Source: Vreelandella aquamarina (lineage in GTDB: Bacteria; Pseudomonadota; Gammaproteobacteria; Pseudomonadales; Halomonadaceae). From it: DNA of 60,959 nt. Each line of letters begins with the position of its first letter. Within the stretch, counting starts at the first letter, position 1. Under the pieces are notes generated by a model that was given only the letters and a program-made list of their open reading frames with translations, did not search any database and was not told the origin of the DNA. A program made the translations under genes and the position numbers. The DNA is taken from contig NZ_FODB01000017.1 of assembly GCF_900110265.1 (NCBI RefSeq), forward strand, positions 1 to 60,959. Reading direction: 5' to 3'. Below, piece by piece: positions 36,217-45,776 of the stretch.

Positions 36217-37317
36217 GTGGCTCACCATATTATGCAGGTCTGTATGTCCAAAGGGTGGGGCGGACTGGAGATGTACCCGTCGCGTATTATGCCTGAATTG
36301 CAGCGCCTGGGAGTGGTGAACCATGGCCTTGCCATCGCCGGGTCGCGTGTCGCCAGCAGTATAGAGGGAACTGGGGCAAGTGTGTTCACGGTGCCGAGTA
36401 ACGCCCGAGCACTCCTTTCACTACCCGCGTTGCTGGGTTACATAGACCGACACTGTATCGATATCGTGCACTGCCATAAGTCAAGTGACCTGCGTGTTGC
36501 GGCACTGCTCAGCCTCTTTCGTCCTCGCTTAAAGCTGTTTTTTACCGAGCATATGGGAGTGACACGGCCCAAGAAAGGTGTGTATCACCGTTTGGCCTAT
36601 TCGCGGGTAACCAGAGTCTTTTCGATCAGTCGGGCGACCTATCAACGTAACAAGCAGGCATTGCCCGTCTCGGAGGCGCGCCTTCACTGCCTTGGGCTGG
36701 GCGTGAACGTGGATGCCTACCAAGGGGCGGTGCACGCCAAATCAGCGCTCGGCCTTCCTGAGGACGGATGTTTGATTGCACTGCCAGGACGTCTGACGCC
36801 CGGCAAAGGGCATGAGGTGTGGCTGGAAGCATTGGCATCGTTGGATCGCCAAGCGTTGTGGTATGGCTTGATCATTGGCGGTGTCACTGCCGATGAAGGG
36901 GCTGACGAATCATTTGTGGCGGCGATCAAGCAAAAGGTCGCAGCACTTGGTTTGCAAGAGCGCGTCCACTTTCTCGGATTTCGCCAGGACTTACCCGCGC
37001 TGCTCCAGGCCATCGATATCGCGTGTATCCCTTCGCGTAATGAAGCCTTTGGGCTGACCGTCATCGAGGCCATGGCTGCCCAATGTGCTGTCGTGGGGGC
37101 CAATAGCGGTGCTATCCCTGAATTGATAGACCAGCAAAGAGGTCGCCTGGCCGACCCGCTATCGGCTGAAGAGTGGTCCGTTGCCCTGAAAGAACTGATC
37201 GATGCGCCGGAGACCAGGCGGGTGCTGGGTGAAGAGGCGCGTCGATGGGTGGTCGCGCATATGGCGCTCGATGTGCACGCGAAAAAACTGCTGCGTGAAT
37301 ATCAACTGCCCGAGTGA
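36217..37317 (+). CDS. Family 4 (GT-B) glycosyltransferase
   Basis: This retaining GT-B glycosyltransferase probably extends LPS core or O-antigen. From the GTG at 36217 it has 366 residues: HHIMQVCMSKGWGGLEMYPS at 3 (glycine-rich acceptor loop), FFTEHMGVTRPKKGVYHRLA near 110, LPGRLTPGKGHEVWLEAL near 190 and the catalytic E-x7-E segment CIPSRNEAFGLTVIEAMAAQ near 273. GTG follows GAGAGG by 5-6 bp; alternatives are the ATG at 36232 and a TTG much earlier. Its last 16 bp overlap the 3' end of kdkA. Confidence 0.87.
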   Translation: MAHHIMQVCMSKGWGGLEMYPSRIMPELQRLGVVNHGLAIAGSRVASSIEGTGASVFTVPSNARALLSLPALLGYIDRHCIDIVHCHKSSDLRVAALLSLFRPRLKLFFTEHMGVTRPKKGVYHRLAYSRVTRVFSISRATYQRNKQALPVSEARLHCLGLGVNVDAYQGAVHAKSALGLPEDGCLIALPGRLTPGKGHEVWLEALASLDRQALWYGLIIGGVTADEGADESFVAAIKQKVAALGLQERVHFLGFRQDLPALLQAIDIACIPSRNEAFGLTVIEAMAAQCAVVGANSGAIPELIDQQRGRLADPLSAEEWSVALKELIDAPETRRVLGEEARRWVVAHMALDVHAKKLLREYQLPE

Positions 37318-38036
37318 TAGCCCGCCACGATGTGAGTGTGCGGGCGTGCACTGGCAAACTTCACCACAGACCGTTCCAGCCGCTGCAAGTTGCCCGCTTG
37401 CCATTTGCCTGGCGGGCGCAGGCGGCAGCGGTCGAGATCGATCAGCCAGGGCTTGCCTGCTTCATCCACCAGAATGTTGCGGGCGTTGAGGTCCACGTGG
37501 TCCAGGCCTGCTTGGTGAAAACGCTTGATCATTGCGCCAACGCGCTTTAATAGCGCCTCATCAGCCTCGCCATTGGTGAGCAGTGAGGCCAGTGCCCGAG
37601 AGCCGGAAATGCGCACGGTCAGCAGTGCCGCCTCATAGGTCAGCCCAAAGCGTGTGACACAGCAGGCCACTGGGCGAGGCACGGGAAGCCCTTGCTCATA
37701 CAGCGCGGCGGTCAAGCGCACTTCACGAAACGCTCGTGTGCGCTCTGCCCCCAGCCAGACATAGCGTTGCTTGCTGACCTTGGCGATGAGCCCGCCGCGC
37801 TGGTAAGGGCGCAGCACCCACTGCTCGTGGTCGCGTGCTTGCAGGAACAGGCTGCTGCCCCGGCCAGGTGCTTCGCCGACTACCAGGCCTTGCGCTTGCC
37901 AGTAATCTGACTCGAACAGCGCCGTGCTCAGTGGGTGAGTCGGGGAGGACAGTTGGTGTGATGCGCAGGCGTCACTTAAACTGTCTGCATCATGTAAAAT
38001 CAGCCCATTTTTCTGCTGGAGTGCCGCTAAGCGCAT
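37302..38036 (-). CDS. kdkA: 3-deoxy-D-manno-octulosonic acid (Kdo) kinase
   Basis: KdkA phosphorylates the Kdo residue of LPS with ATP, replacing the second Kdo of other bacteria. The 244-residue kinase-like protein has VLRPYQRGGLIAKVS near 73, RAFREVRLTAALYEQGLPVP near 101 and the catalytic GLDHVDLNARNILVDEAGKP near 177 followed by LIDLDRCRL, that is the HxDLxxxN loop and DxD. The ATG at 38036 has a good GAGAGG site, and it shares bases with the ATG of the divergent GT9 gene (CATG). It sits with waaA and hldE, which fits. Confidence 0.9.
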   Translation of the reverse strand: MRLAALQQKNGLILHDADSLSDACASHQLSSPTHPLSTALFESDYWQAQGLVVGEAPGRGSSLFLQARDHEQWVLRPYQRGGLIAKVSKQRYVWLGAERTRAFREVRLTAALYEQGLPVPRPVACCVTRFGLTYEAALLTVRISGSRALASLLTNGEADEALLKRVGAMIKRFHQAGLDHVDLNARNILVDEAGKPWLIDLDRCRLRPPGKWQAGNLQRLERSVVKFASARPHTHIVAGYHSGS

Positions 38037-39132
38037 GAAGCCCTCTCTGCCTGCTCAACCAAACCATATTGCCATTTTGCGCCTCTCCGCATTGGGAGAC
38101 GTATGCAATCTCGTGCCCACGGTGCGAGCGTTGCAGCGCCAGTGGCCGAACGCGCGCATTACCTGGATTATCGGCAAGGGGGAGCACAGTTTACTGGCCG
38201 GGCTTTCCGGGGTCGAGTTCGTCGTGTACGACAAATCGACGGGGCTCTCCGGCATGCGCGCTATCTGGCGCGAACTGGCCGATACCCGCTTCGATGTGCT
38301 GCTGCATATGCAGCAGGCCATTCGCGCCAGCGTGCTCTCGCTCGGGCTTAAAGCCAATGTGCGCGTCGGCTATGACAAAGCCCGTGCCAAGGACGCCCAG
38401 CACTGGTTTACCCAACACCAGCTAGCCCCCCACGAGAACGCCCATGTGCTGGAGTCGTTCATGGATTTTGCGCGTCTGCTGGGCGTCGAAGACGACCGCC
38501 TAGAGTGGAATCTCGCGGTGCCCGCAGTGGCCTATGAGGAAGCCCGCGCTATTAGTGGCGATGCGCCTTATTTGGTGATTAACCCTTGTAGCAACGCGCG
38601 GTTGCGCAACTTCCGCAACTGGTCGGTGGAAGGCTACGCCAGCGTGATTGAACACGCGTGGGTGCAGCACGGTCTGAAGAGCGTACTCACCGGTGGCGGC
38701 AGCCCGCTTGAGCGGGAAATGGGTGACCATATCGAAGCGCTCTGCCAGTCAGGTAGCGTGATCAACGCCATTGGCAGCACCTCGTTGAAAGGCGTATTGG
38801 CGCTGATCGATAACGCCCGCGCGGTGATCGCCCCGGATACGGGTCCTGCGCATATGGGCAACGCCATGGGCACGCCGACGCTTGGCCTTTACGCCACCAC
38901 CAACCCTCAGCGGGCCGCCCCCTACTTGTGGCGCGATTTTGCCGTCAATGCCTACCCCGATGCGGTACGCACCTACCTGCATAAATCGGTGGACGAGGTG
39001 AGCTGGGGGCAGCGAGTACGCCATGCCGATGCCATGGACTTGATCAAGGCTGACGATGTGATTGCCAAGCTAGACGCGCTGCTGGCGCATACCGCAGCGC
39101 AGACCACAACAGGACCCTCGGATGAAAGTTGA
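38035..39132 (+). CDS. Family 9 glycosyltransferase, heptosyltransferase I-like
   Basis: This GT9 enzyme of 365 residues adds a heptose-type sugar to the inner core and may be the WaaC counterpart, since it is adjacent to hldE and waa[21 protein letters not shown] at 11, [20 protein letters not shown] near 92, [15 protein letters not shown] near 183 and [20 protein letters not shown] near 263. The start ATG overlaps that of the divergent kdkA by two bases (CATG), and the ribosome site is weak (GGAG 13 bp upstream). Its 3' end overlaps hldE by 11 bp. Confidence 0.88.
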   Translation: MKPSLPAQPNHIAILRLSALGDVCNLVPTVRALQRQWPNARITWIIGKGEHSLLAGLSGVEFVVYDKSTGLSGMRAIWRELADTRFDVLLHMQQAIRASVLSLGLKANVRVGYDKARAKDAQHWFTQHQLAPHENAHVLESFMDFARLLGVEDDRLEWNLAVPAVAYEEARAISGDAPYLVINPCSNARLRNFRNWSVEGYASVIEHAWVQHGLKSVLTGGGSPLEREMGDHIEALCQSGSVINAIGSTSLKGVLALIDNARAVIAPDTGPAHMGNAMGTPTLGLYATTNPQRAAPYLWRDFAVNAYPDAVRTYLHKSVDEVSWGQRVRHADAMDLIKADDVIAKLDALLAHTAAQTTTGPSDES

Positions 39133-40552
39133 TTTAACCGCCCTGGAACATGCCCGCGTACTGGTGGTAGGCGACGTCATGCTCGACCGCTACTGGCACG
39201 GCGGCACCTCGCGGATCTCCCCAGAAGCGCCGGTGCCCGTGGTACGCGTGGAAGATGCCGACGACCGCCCCGGTGGCGCAGCCAACGTAGCGCTCAACGT
39301 GGCGTCATTAGGCGGCCATGCGGCACTGGCGGGCGTGGTGGGCGAGGATGAGAATGCCGAGCTGCTCACCAAACGCCTGGCTGCATCTGATGTAAGCACT
39401 CACTTTCAGCGCAGTGCCGAGATTCCCACGATCACCAAGCTGCGAGTGATGAGCCGTAACCAACAGTTGCTACGCTTGGACTTTGAGCAGCGCCTCGACA
39501 GTGTGGATACCAGCGGCCTGCTGACACAGGTTGAGCAAGCCCTGCCTGAGTGTGACGTGGTGATTTTATCGGACTACGGCAAGGGCACGCTCAACCAAGT
39601 GGAGCGGCTGATCGAGATGGCTCGCCACCACGGCAAGCGAGTGCTGATCGACCCCAAGGGCCAAGACTTCACCAAGTACCGGGGGGCCAGCTTGATTACC
39701 CCCAACTTAACCGAGTTTGAAGCCGTGGCAGGCCCTTGCGCCACCGACGCCATACTGGCCGAGCGAGGCGAAGCGCTGCGTGCTGAACTTGAGTTAGAAG
39801 CGCTGCTGATTACCCGCAGTGAGAAGGGCATGACGCTGATTCGTGAAGGCCAAGCACCGCTGCACCTGCCCACCCGTGCCCAGGAAGTGTTTGATGTCAC
39901 GGGGGCCGGCGATACCGTGATTGGCCTGATGGGCCTGGCCCTGGCCGCTAACCATGCGCTGCCGGAAGCCATGATGCTGGCCAACTTGGGCGCGGGCCTG
40001 GTGGTGGCCAAGCCGGGTACCGCCACGCTCTCCATTGCCGAGCTTTACACCGCGCTGCATGGCGACAAGCTGGCCGAGTTCGGCGTGATCGAGCCAGCGT
40101 CTCTGGTCGATGCCGTTCGCGCTGCGCAGCTGCGCGGTGAGCGGGTGGTGATGACCAATGGCTGCTTCGATATTCTCCACGCAGGCCATGTGGCCTACCT
40201 GGAGCAGGCCAAGCGCCTGGGTGACCGGCTGGTCGTGGCGGTGAACGATGATGCGTCCATTGGCCGGTTGAAAGGGCCGAAGCGCCCCATCAACCCGTTG
40301 AACCGACGGATGCAAGTGCTGGCCGGGCTCGGTGCGGTGGATTGGGTGGTGCCGTTCAGTGACGACACGCCCGCCGCCCTGATTGAGCAAGTACTGCCGG
40401 ATATCCTGGTTAAAGGCGGCGACTACCGCCCCGAGGATATCGCTGGCGGCAGCGCCGTGATTGCCAACGGTGGCGAGGTGAAAGTGCTGGGCTTTGAAGA
40501 TGGCGTTTCCACCACGGCGATGATCAGCTCCATTCTGGACCGCGAAAGTTAA
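39122..40552 (+). CDS. hldE: Bifunctional D-beta-D-heptose 7-phosphate kinase / 1-phosphate adenylyltransferase
   Basis: HldE makes ADP-heptose in two steps at either end of GmhB. The 476-residue fusion has a PfkB-type kinase domain (about 1-320; [20 protein letters not shown] near 18, [13 protein letters not shown] near 258) and a nucleotidyltransferase domain (about 340-476) with [20 protein letters not shown] near 345, whose HxGH binds ATP. Both halves look complete. It overlaps the GT9 gene by 11 bp and shares one base with waaA (TAATG), so three genes form a tight operon. Confidence 0.96.
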   Translation: MKVDLTALEHARVLVVGDVMLDRYWHGGTSRISPEAPVPVVRVEDADDRPGGAANVALNVASLGGHAALAGVVGEDENAELLTKRLAASDVSTHFQRSAEIPTITKLRVMSRNQQLLRLDFEQRLDSVDTSGLLTQVEQALPECDVVILSDYGKGTLNQVERLIEMARHHGKRVLIDPKGQDFTKYRGASLITPNLTEFEAVAGPCATDAILAERGEALRAELELEALLITRSEKGMTLIREGQAPLHLPTRAQEVFDVTGAGDTVIGLMGLALAANHALPEAMMLANLGAGLVVAKPGTATLSIAELYTALHGDKLAEFGVIEPASLVDAVRAAQLRGERVVMTNGCFDILHAGHVAYLEQAKRLGDRLVVAVNDDASIGRLKGPKRPINPLNRRMQVLAGLGAVDWVVPFSDDTPAALIEQVLPDILVKGGDYRPEDIAGGSAVIANGGEVKVLGFEDGVSTTAMISSILDRES

Positions 40553-41838
40553 TGGCAGCCCCCCGCTGGCCACGGCTGGCCTACTCAGCGGCGCTGTATG
40601 GCTTAGCGCCGCTGATTGGCTGGCGCATCTGGCGTGAGCAAGTGCCCACTTACTCACGGCTCCAGCGGCTGGGGTTGTGCCTCGAACCGCTGCCGCCCCC
40701 ACCGCGCATTTGGTTGCACTGTGCCTCGGTAGGCGAGGTACGCGCTGCCCGCCCGCTGATCGAAGGGCTGCTGGCGCGCTTTCCCCACTATAGCCTGCTG
40801 TTGACCACCATGACCGCCACCGGTGCCCAGCAGGCGTTGGCGCTGATAGCAGAACAGGGCGCTACCGATCAGCCTCGTCTTGCCCACCGTTTGCTTCCGC
40901 TGGATTTCCCCGGCGCGGCCAAGCGCTTTGTGGCCCGCGTACAGCCTGAGCTTGCCATCCTGTTTGAAACCGAGCTGTGGCCCAATCTGCTTCACGCCTG
41001 CCACCGGCAGGCGGTGCCTGTTGCAGTGGTCAACGGCCGACTATCGCCCCGCGCGTTTGCCCGCTACCAGCGTCTTCGCCCGCTGATGCAGAGCGCGTTA
41101 GCCAACGTGACGTGGCTTGCCGCCAAATCGTCAGAGGACGCTGAGCGCTTTCAAGCACTGGGGTGTGCGGCTGAATCCACCACCGTGGTGGGGTCGCTGA
41201 AGTTTGAACAGGTACTGCCTGAAGAGGCGTTGGCGGAAAGTGAGCACTTACTTCAAGCTTGGGGAGAGCGACCCGTCTGGGTCGCGGGCTCGACCCGCGA
41301 TGGGGAAGAAGCGCTGCTGCTTACGGCCCACCGGCAGTTGCTCAAACGCTTTCCAGACGCACTGCTGGTGCTGGTGCCTCGCCACCCTCAGCGCTTTGAC
41401 GAGGTGGCGGCACTGTGCGAGCGCGAGGGCTGGAAGGTCAGTCGCCGTAGCCAGCAGCAACCCGTTACACCCGCCACCCAGATTTACCTGGGCGATACGC
41501 TGGGCGAGCTGGCGGCGCTGTACGGCGCGGGGAGCGTGGCCTATGTGGGTGGCAGCTTGGTGCCGCTGGGCGGGCATAATGTGTTGGAGCCTGCCGCATT
41601 GGGTAAGCCCGTGCTGTGTGGTCCGTCGCTGGAGAACTTCAGCGATGTTGCCGAGCCGCTGTTGGCGGCCAAGGCGCTGACCGTGGTTGATTCCGTAGCA
41701 GCGCTTGCAAGCGCCTTGGCAGAGTATATCGCTTGCCCTCAGCGTGCTCGGCAGGCGGGTGAGGCAGGGCAGGCGGTGATCGAAGCCCATCGGGGGGCGC
41801 TGTCGCGCACCCTGGATGGGCTTGGCCGCTACTTATAG
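40552..41838 (+). CDS. waaA: Kdo transferase WaaA (KdtA)
   Basis: WaaA attaches Kdo to lipid IV-A and is essential for LPS. The 428-residue GT-B protein has an N-terminal membrane anchor, [20 protein letters not shown] near 53, [13 protein letters not shown] near 85, [20 protein letters not shown] near 134, and [15 protein letters not shown] near 242, and ends with [20 protein letters not shown] near 342 and [11 protein letters not shown]. Near KdkA, it is likely monofunctional, as is usual when a Kdo kinase is present. The ATG shares one base with the hldE stop. The 3' end overlaps rpiA by 6 bp. Confidence 0.95.
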   Translation: MAAPRWPRLAYSAALYGLAPLIGWRIWREQVPTYSRLQRLGLCLEPLPPPPRIWLHCASVGEVRAARPLIEGLLARFPHYSLLLTTMTATGAQQALALIAEQGATDQPRLAHRLLPLDFPGAAKRFVARVQPELAILFETELWPNLLHACHRQAVPVAVVNGRLSPRAFARYQRLRPLMQSALANVTWLAAKSSEDAERFQALGCAAESTTVVGSLKFEQVLPEEALAESEHLLQAWGERPVWVAGSTRDGEEALLLTAHRQLLKRFPDALLVLVPRHPQRFDEVAALCEREGWKVSRRSQQQPVTPATQIYLGDTLGELAALYGAGSVAYVGGSLVPLGGHNVLEPAALGKPVLCGPSLENFSDVAEPLLAAKALTVVDSVAALASALAEYIACPQRARQAGEAGQAVIEAHRGALSRTLDGLGRYL

Positions 41839-42504
41839 CGCCGTCCGCTCTACGCCATCAGTCTTGCCCAGCAGCAGTATGTCGGCGCCGCGTGCGGCAA
41901 ACAGGCCGTTGGTAACCACGCCGACAATGGCATTAATGCGCGCTTCCATCGCCACCGGGTCCTCAATCATAAAGTTGAAGCAGTCGATAATATGGTTACC
42001 GTTATCAGTCAGTACCCCTTGGCGATACACGGGCTCTGCCCCCAGCTTGACCAGCTCCCGCGCTACGTAGGAGCGCGCCATGGGAATCACCTCCACCGGC
42101 AGCGGAAAGTGGCCTAGCTGTGCCACGTATTTGGAACCATCGGCGATACAGATGAAGCGTTTGGCGCAAGCGGCCACAATCTTTTCACGGGTCAGCGCTG
42201 CGCCGCCGCCTTTGATCATGTGTAAGTGAGCATTTACTTCGTCTGCACCATCGATGTAGAAAGGCACGTCGCCCACATGGTTCAGTTCAAACACCTCGAT
42301 ACCCAGGCCTTTCAGCCGTTCGGCACTGGCTTCCGAGCTGGCAACAGCACCTTTAAACCGGTCGCGCAGAGGGCCTAAGCGGTCAATAAACAGATTGGCT
42401 GTCGAGCCAGTGCCAATGCCCAGCACCGTGTCTTTATCCAGGTGAGGCTCTATTTCGCGAATGGCGGCATCCGCCACGGCGGCTTTTAGTTCATCTTGTG
42501 TCAT
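41833..42504 (-). CDS. rpiA: Ribose-5-phosphate isomerase A
   Basis: RpiA interconverts ribose-5-phosphate and ribulose-5-phosphate. The 223-residue protein has [17 protein letters not shown] near 28, [15 protein letters not shown] near 55, the catalytic [20 protein letters not shown] near 84, and [12 protein letters not shown] near 165. Length is normal. It is convergent with waaA (6-bp overlap) and divergent from ilvA (158 bp between starts). Pentose-phosphate flux through RpiA is a plausible link to heptose and Kdo synthesis, but the position may be incidental. Confidence 0.96.
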   Translation of the reverse strand: MTQDELKAAVADAAIREIEPHLDKDTVLGIGTGSTANLFIDRLGPLRDRFKGAVASSEASAERLKGLGIEVFELNHVGDVPFYIDGADEVNAHLHMIKGGGAALTREKIVAACAKRFICIADGSKYVAQLGHFPLPVEVIPMARSYVARELVKLGAEPVYRQGVLTDNGNHIIDCFNFMIEDPVAMEARINAIVGVVTNGLFAARGADILLLGKTDGVERTAL

Positions 42505-42662
42505 GATGGTTCCAGTATCAGGAGAGGCAGTCGCCCTTAGTATAACGACCTAATCGCTGGCTGCCGATGGAAACGCCGCTAGACGTTGCCAGTCGTAATC
42601 TGCTACCAATAAAGGTTTTGTTCGCACCCGTCAGGGTCACGTCATTTTTCTGGGATGTCAGC

Positions 42663-44177
42663 ATGCTCGAAGCAACCGTCAAAAAGATCCTCCAAGCCCG
42701 CGTTTATGAAGCCGCTTGTGAGACACCTATTTCTCCTGCTCCCTTTTTGTCGCGTCGTTTCAACAACCAGATTTTGATTAAACGCGAAGATTTGCAGCCG
42801 GTCTTTTCGTTCAAAATTCGCGGGGCCTACAACAAAATGGCTCAGCTAACAGAAGAGCAGAAAGCCAAAGGCGTTATCGCTGCCTCGGCGGGCAACCACG
42901 CCCAGGGCCTGGCCATGGCGGCTAAGCTGATGGGCGTGAAAGCGGTCATCGTTATGCCGCGCATCACCCCAGATATCAAGGTTCAGGCGGTGCGTGCCCG
43001 TGGGGCGAAAGTGGTGCTAAAAGGCGATGCCTTTGCCGCCGCCGCCGAGCATGCCCAGGAGCTGATCAAAGAGCACGGCTACACCTATATTCCGCCGTTT
43101 GACGATATCGACGTAGTGGCAGGCCAAGGCACCATTGGCGTTGAGATTCTGCGCCAGCATAGTGGCCGGTTAGATGCGATTTTTATCCCTGTAGGCGGCG
43201 GCGGGCTGATTGCCGGGGTGGCTGCCTATGTGAAGTACCTTCGCCCGGATATCAAAATCATCGGTGTGGAAGCGGAGGATAGCGCCTGCTTGAAAGCTGC
43301 GCTGGAAGCCGGTGAGCGCGTGGTGCTGGACCAGGTGGGCGTCTTTGCCGAGGGTGTGGCGGTGGCGCAAATTGGCGAGGTCCCGTTCTCGCTGGTGCGT
43401 GACCTTGTTGACGATGTGATCACTGTTAACACCGATGAGATGTGTGCCGCGGTGAAAGATATTTTTGAAGATACCCGCGCCGTCGCTGAAACTTCGGGCG
43501 CACTCTCGTTAGCGGGCCTTAAAAAGTATGTGCAGCAAACTGGTGCAGAAGGCGAGACGCTGCTGTGTATTAACTCTGGCGCCAACACCAACTTCGACCG
43601 CTTGCAGCATATTGCCGAGCGCACCGAGTTGGGTGAGCAGCGCGAAGCCATTCTGGCCGTCACCATTGCAGAAAAACCCGGCAGCTTTAAGAAATTCTGT
43701 CGCACGCTGGGCAAGCGTATGGTCACCGAGTTTAGCTACCGCTACGCCGATGATAGCGAAGCGCATATCTTTGTGGGTGTGCAGGTCAAGCCTGGTGGGG
43801 AAGATCGCCAAGCAGTAATTGATAAACTGCGTGAGGGTGGTTATCAGGTAGAAGACTTAACCGATAACGAGTTGGCGAAACTGCATATTCGTCACTTAAG
43901 CGGTGGCCGCCCCAGCGAACGTTTTGAAGAGGAGCTTTACCGCTTCGAGTTTCCTGAACGTCCTGGCGCATTGATGAACTTCTTAACTCAGCTGCCACAC
44001 GACTGGAACATTTCGCTGTTTCACTACCGTAACCACGGGGCTGCCTATGGCCGCGTTCTGGTGGGCATGCAGGTGCCCAGTGAAGATCGTACCCATGTTG
44101 CGGAGTATTTAGACGCGATTGGCTACCGCTACTGGCAAGAGAGTGATAACCCCGCTTACCGGCTCTTTATGGCGTAA
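42663..44177 (+). CDS. ilvA: Threonine ammonia-lyase, biosynthetic
   Basis: IlvA makes 2-oxobutanoate from threonine, the first step to isoleucine. The 504-residue protein has a PLP domain with the lysine in FSFKIRGAYNKM near 58, SAGNHAQGLAMAAK near 80, GGGGLIAGVA near 185, and two ACT-like regulatory repeats (about 330-500: AILAVTIAEKPGSFKKFC and YRFEFPERPGALMNFL) that bind isoleucine and valine. The ATG at 42663 is preferred; a longer frame covers the promoter. Length (about 500-515) is normal for the long form. Confidence 0.96.
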   Translation: MLEATVKKILQARVYEAACETPISPAPFLSRRFNNQILIKREDLQPVFSFKIRGAYNKMAQLTEEQKAKGVIAASAGNHAQGLAMAAKLMGVKAVIVMPRITPDIKVQAVRARGAKVVLKGDAFAAAAEHAQELIKEHGYTYIPPFDDIDVVAGQGTIGVEILRQHSGRLDAIFIPVGGGGLIAGVAAYVKYLRPDIKIIGVEAEDSACLKAALEAGERVVLDQVGVFAEGVAVAQIGEVPFSLVRDLVDDVITVNTDEMCAAVKDIFEDTRAVAETSGALSLAGLKKYVQQTGAEGETLLCINSGANTNFDRLQHIAERTELGEQREAILAVTIAEKPGSFKKFCRTLGKRMVTEFSYRYADDSEAHIFVGVQVKPGGEDRQAVIDKLREGGYQVEDLTDNELAKLHIRHLSGGRPSERFEEELYRFEFPERPGALMNFLTQLPHDWNISLFHYRNHGAAYGRVLVGMQVPSEDRTHVAEYLDAIGYRYWQESDNPAYRLFMA

Positions 44178-44406
44178 CACTATGTAAGTGCTTACTAACG
44201 GTGCATGCCAGAGCTGCTAGGCAGAGAGGTGTTTGTTGAAACGTTTAATTAAGGGGTCAAAATAGTGCTATTAGCAGTTGTCATTGAGCCCCTTATGGCC
44301 CTATAGTCGTGAGCGAAATTAGTGAAGTGGGTCATCTTCTCAAAATGAAAAACTTGGTGACGCACTAAGGGCATTTGGCAACTGTTAAACACGTTGGAGA
44401 AGAGGC
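44178..44406. other. Non-coding gap between ilvA and the small membrane ORF
   Basis: I see no gene. TAAGGGG (44250-44256) and CCCCTTA (44289-44295) can pair across 32 bases but no T-run follows, so it is not a clear terminator for ilvA. The remainder probably holds the promoter of the small ORF. Confidence 0.4.
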
Positions 44407-44505
44407 ATGCGGCGTAGAAAGCCTGATATGGTGATGGCGTTAACAGTGGTGTTTTTACTGGGTGTATTAGCCACTGGATATGCACAGGCGCTGTCGGGGA
44501 GTTAA
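44407..44505 (+). CDS. Small single-span membrane protein, 32 residues
   Basis: This ORF encodes MRRRKPDMVMALTVVFLLGV followed by LATGYAQALSGS. The pattern is a short basic head (RRRK), a hydrophobic helix at about 8-24 and a polar tail, as expected for a single transmembrane segment with the N-terminus inside. An excellent site (GAGAAGAGG, about 3-7 bp before ATG) and a strong terminator after it support a real gene. I do not recognise the family by name. It is shorter than most gene finders report. It lies between ilvA and convergent fthC. Confidence 0.7.
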   Translation: MRRRKPDMVMALTVVFLLGVLATGYAQALSGS

Positions 44506-44562
44506 CCAACGGTTAACAGCAGCGTACTAAGTGCTAACGCTATACCTGCTAGGTGAACACAT

Positions 44563-44597
44563 AAAACGGGCTGATCATTTTGATCAGCCCGTTTTTG
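44563..44597. terminator. Bidirectional terminator between the small ORF and fthC
   Basis: AAAACGGGCTGATCA (44563-44577) pairs perfectly with TGATCAGCCCGTTTT (44581-44595) across a 3-base loop, with T-rich flanks on both sides. Its right arm overlaps the fthC stop codon region, so it ends both transcripts. Confidence 0.92.
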
Positions 44598-45219
44598 TTG
44601 GTCGAACGACGCCAATATCGCTCACCACCGCATTGAGAGGGATATCCCAAGGCTCAACAGGCAGCGTATCCACCTGCTGGCAGGCATGGGCCACACCAAT
44701 CAGTGCGGGGGCTGGCCCAGGTCGACGCATAAACGCCAAGCTGCGGTCATAAAATCCGCCCCCCATGCCCATACGGTTAGCCTGCTGATCAAAACCCACC
44801 AACGGCACGATCAGTGTGTCCAGCGCCCACGCGGGCAGCCGGTTGCGGCGCTGGGCAGCAAAGCGCGGGCAGGGCTCGGCAATGCCAAAGCGGTTTTTGA
44901 CCATAGGCGTGGTATCGCCGTAGGCCACAAACCAAAGGCTGTTGGCGCTAAAAGGGCGTAGTACAGGCAAGTAGATCGCCACCCGGCGCTGGCGCAGCCA
45001 AGGAATTAACGGCGTGGGGTCGATCTCACCGTTGACCGGCAGATAAAGACTAATACGCTTGGTGCGGCGGATTTCAGGAAGCTGTTTTAAACGCTGGCAA
45101 AGTGCCAGAGCCGCCTGCTTTTGCTGTTCGGCGGTGAGAGTGCGGCGTCGGCGTTTGAGTTCGCGACGTAGCGCAGATTTGTCGTTGGGTAAGGTGTGAG
45201 TCATAACGCGGAAGGTCAT
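44584..45219 (-). CDS. fthC: 5-formyltetrahydrofolate cyclo-ligase
   Basis: This enzyme (YgfA) converts 5-formyl-THF to 5,10-methenyl-THF with ATP. The ORF of 211 residues has the N-terminal KSALRRELKRRRRTL near 14, RISLYLPVNGEIDPTPLI near 56, DTLIVPLVGFDQQANRMGMG near 133 and GGFYDRSL. The ATG at 45219 or 45204 (MTHTLPN) may be used. It is directly downstream of 6S RNA and zapA, the conserved zapA-ssrS-ygfA cluster, where 6S RNA and fthC are often co-transcribed. Confidence 0.93.
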   Translation of the reverse strand: MTFRVMTHTLPNDKSALRRELKRRRRTLTAEQQKQAALALCQRLKQLPEIRRTKRISLYLPVNGEIDPTPLIPWLRQRRVAIYLPVLRPFSANSLWFVAYGDTTPMVKNRFGIAEPCPRFAAQRRNRLPAWALDTLIVPLVGFDQQANRMGMGGGFYDRSLAFMRRPGPAPALIGVAHACQQVDTLPVEPWDIPLNAVVSDIGVVRPTKTG

Positions 45220-45225
45220 TACAAA

Positions 45226-45410
45226 GTGTTCCCCAGAATGCCGCTGTCGTTCTGGCCCTGAACCTACTGGTTCAGGTGGGTGGCCGCAGCCAAACCGTCA
45301 GGCTTTCCGACGCACGGACATGCACACGGGTCTGGCTAGCATTTGGCCCCCTGGGTACTGCGCATAGGCTCGAGGGACTATAACGACTGGCGTACATCCC
45401 AGAGAACACC
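45226..45410 (-). ncRNA. ssrS: 6S RNA
   Basis: On the minus strand the segment starts near GGTGTTCTCTGGGATGTACG and ends CATTCTGGGGAACAC. The two ends are complementary, forming the terminal stem, and the conserved 6S pattern follows: CCAGTCG-TTATAGTCCCTCG near the 5' side and CACCTGAACC / GGTTCAGG near the 3' side. 6S RNA mimics an open promoter and sequesters sigma70-RNA polymerase in stationary phase. Position between zapA and fthC is the conserved one in gammaproteobacteria. Length, about 185 nt, is normal. Ends are estimated to a few bases. Confidence 0.88.
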
Positions 45411-45413
45411 GCT

Positions 45414-45446
45414 ATCCTAACAGAGCCGCCGCTAATGCCAAAGTAT
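45414..45446 (-). promoter_or_regulatory. Promoter of 6S RNA
   Basis: On the minus strand, TTGGCA and TAGGAT are separated by 16 bp, and the -10 element lies about 7 bp before the expected 6S 5' end. It overlaps the space after zapA. Coordinates are estimated to a few bases. Confidence 0.6.
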
Positions 45447-45467
45447 CGGTTGAAGATGTTGAAGGGC

Positions 45468-45776
45468 TTAAGGCTCTTTGCGCGGCCGAGTGCCCGCAAG
45501 TGCTCGCTCAAGCCGATCATTTAAGCGGTTGAGGTTGGCTTCTCCGGCGCGGTGCTCATCCAGCGCTTCCAGCAGCTCGTGGGTAATATTTAGCGCCGCC
45601 ATAATCGCGATACGCTCGCTGCCCAGCACGCTGCTTTGGGCATGAATGCCGTGCATGGCGCGGTCCAAATAGCGAGCAGCGCGTTCAAGCTGGACTTCTT
45701 CGCCCGTGTCGCAGGCAATCATATAGCTGCGACCCAGTAGGGTGATCTCTTTCGTTGGCCGCTTTGCGTTACTCAT
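45468..45776 (-). CDS. zapA: Cell division protein ZapA
   Basis: ZapA crosslinks FtsZ filaments and stabilises the Z ring. The 102-residue protein has the N-terminal VxLLGR-type strand (EITLLGRSYMIACDTGEEVQ near 10), AARYLDRAMHGIHAQSS and a C-terminal coiled coil (IAIMAALNITHELLEALDEH onwards). The ATG at 45776 (MSNAKRP) follows GGAG; the longer frame would run into the divergent promoter. It is followed by 6S RNA and fthC and is divergent from the UPF0149 gene, which is the conserved order. Confidence 0.93.
   Translation of the reverse strand: MSNAKRPTKEITLLGRSYMIACDTGEEVQLERAARYLDRAMHGIHAQSSVLGSERIAIMAALNITHELLEALDEHRAGEANLNRLNDRLERALAGTRPRKEP

Noticed and set aside
39794..40702. Minus-strand frame of 302 codons across hldE and waaA
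   Set aside because: Both plus-strand genes are complete and tightly coupled; the antisense frame crosses their junction without motif or ribosome site.
44250..44295. Possible terminator of ilvA
   Set aside because: TAAGGGG and CCCCTTA can pair, but the loop is 32 bases and no T-run follows.
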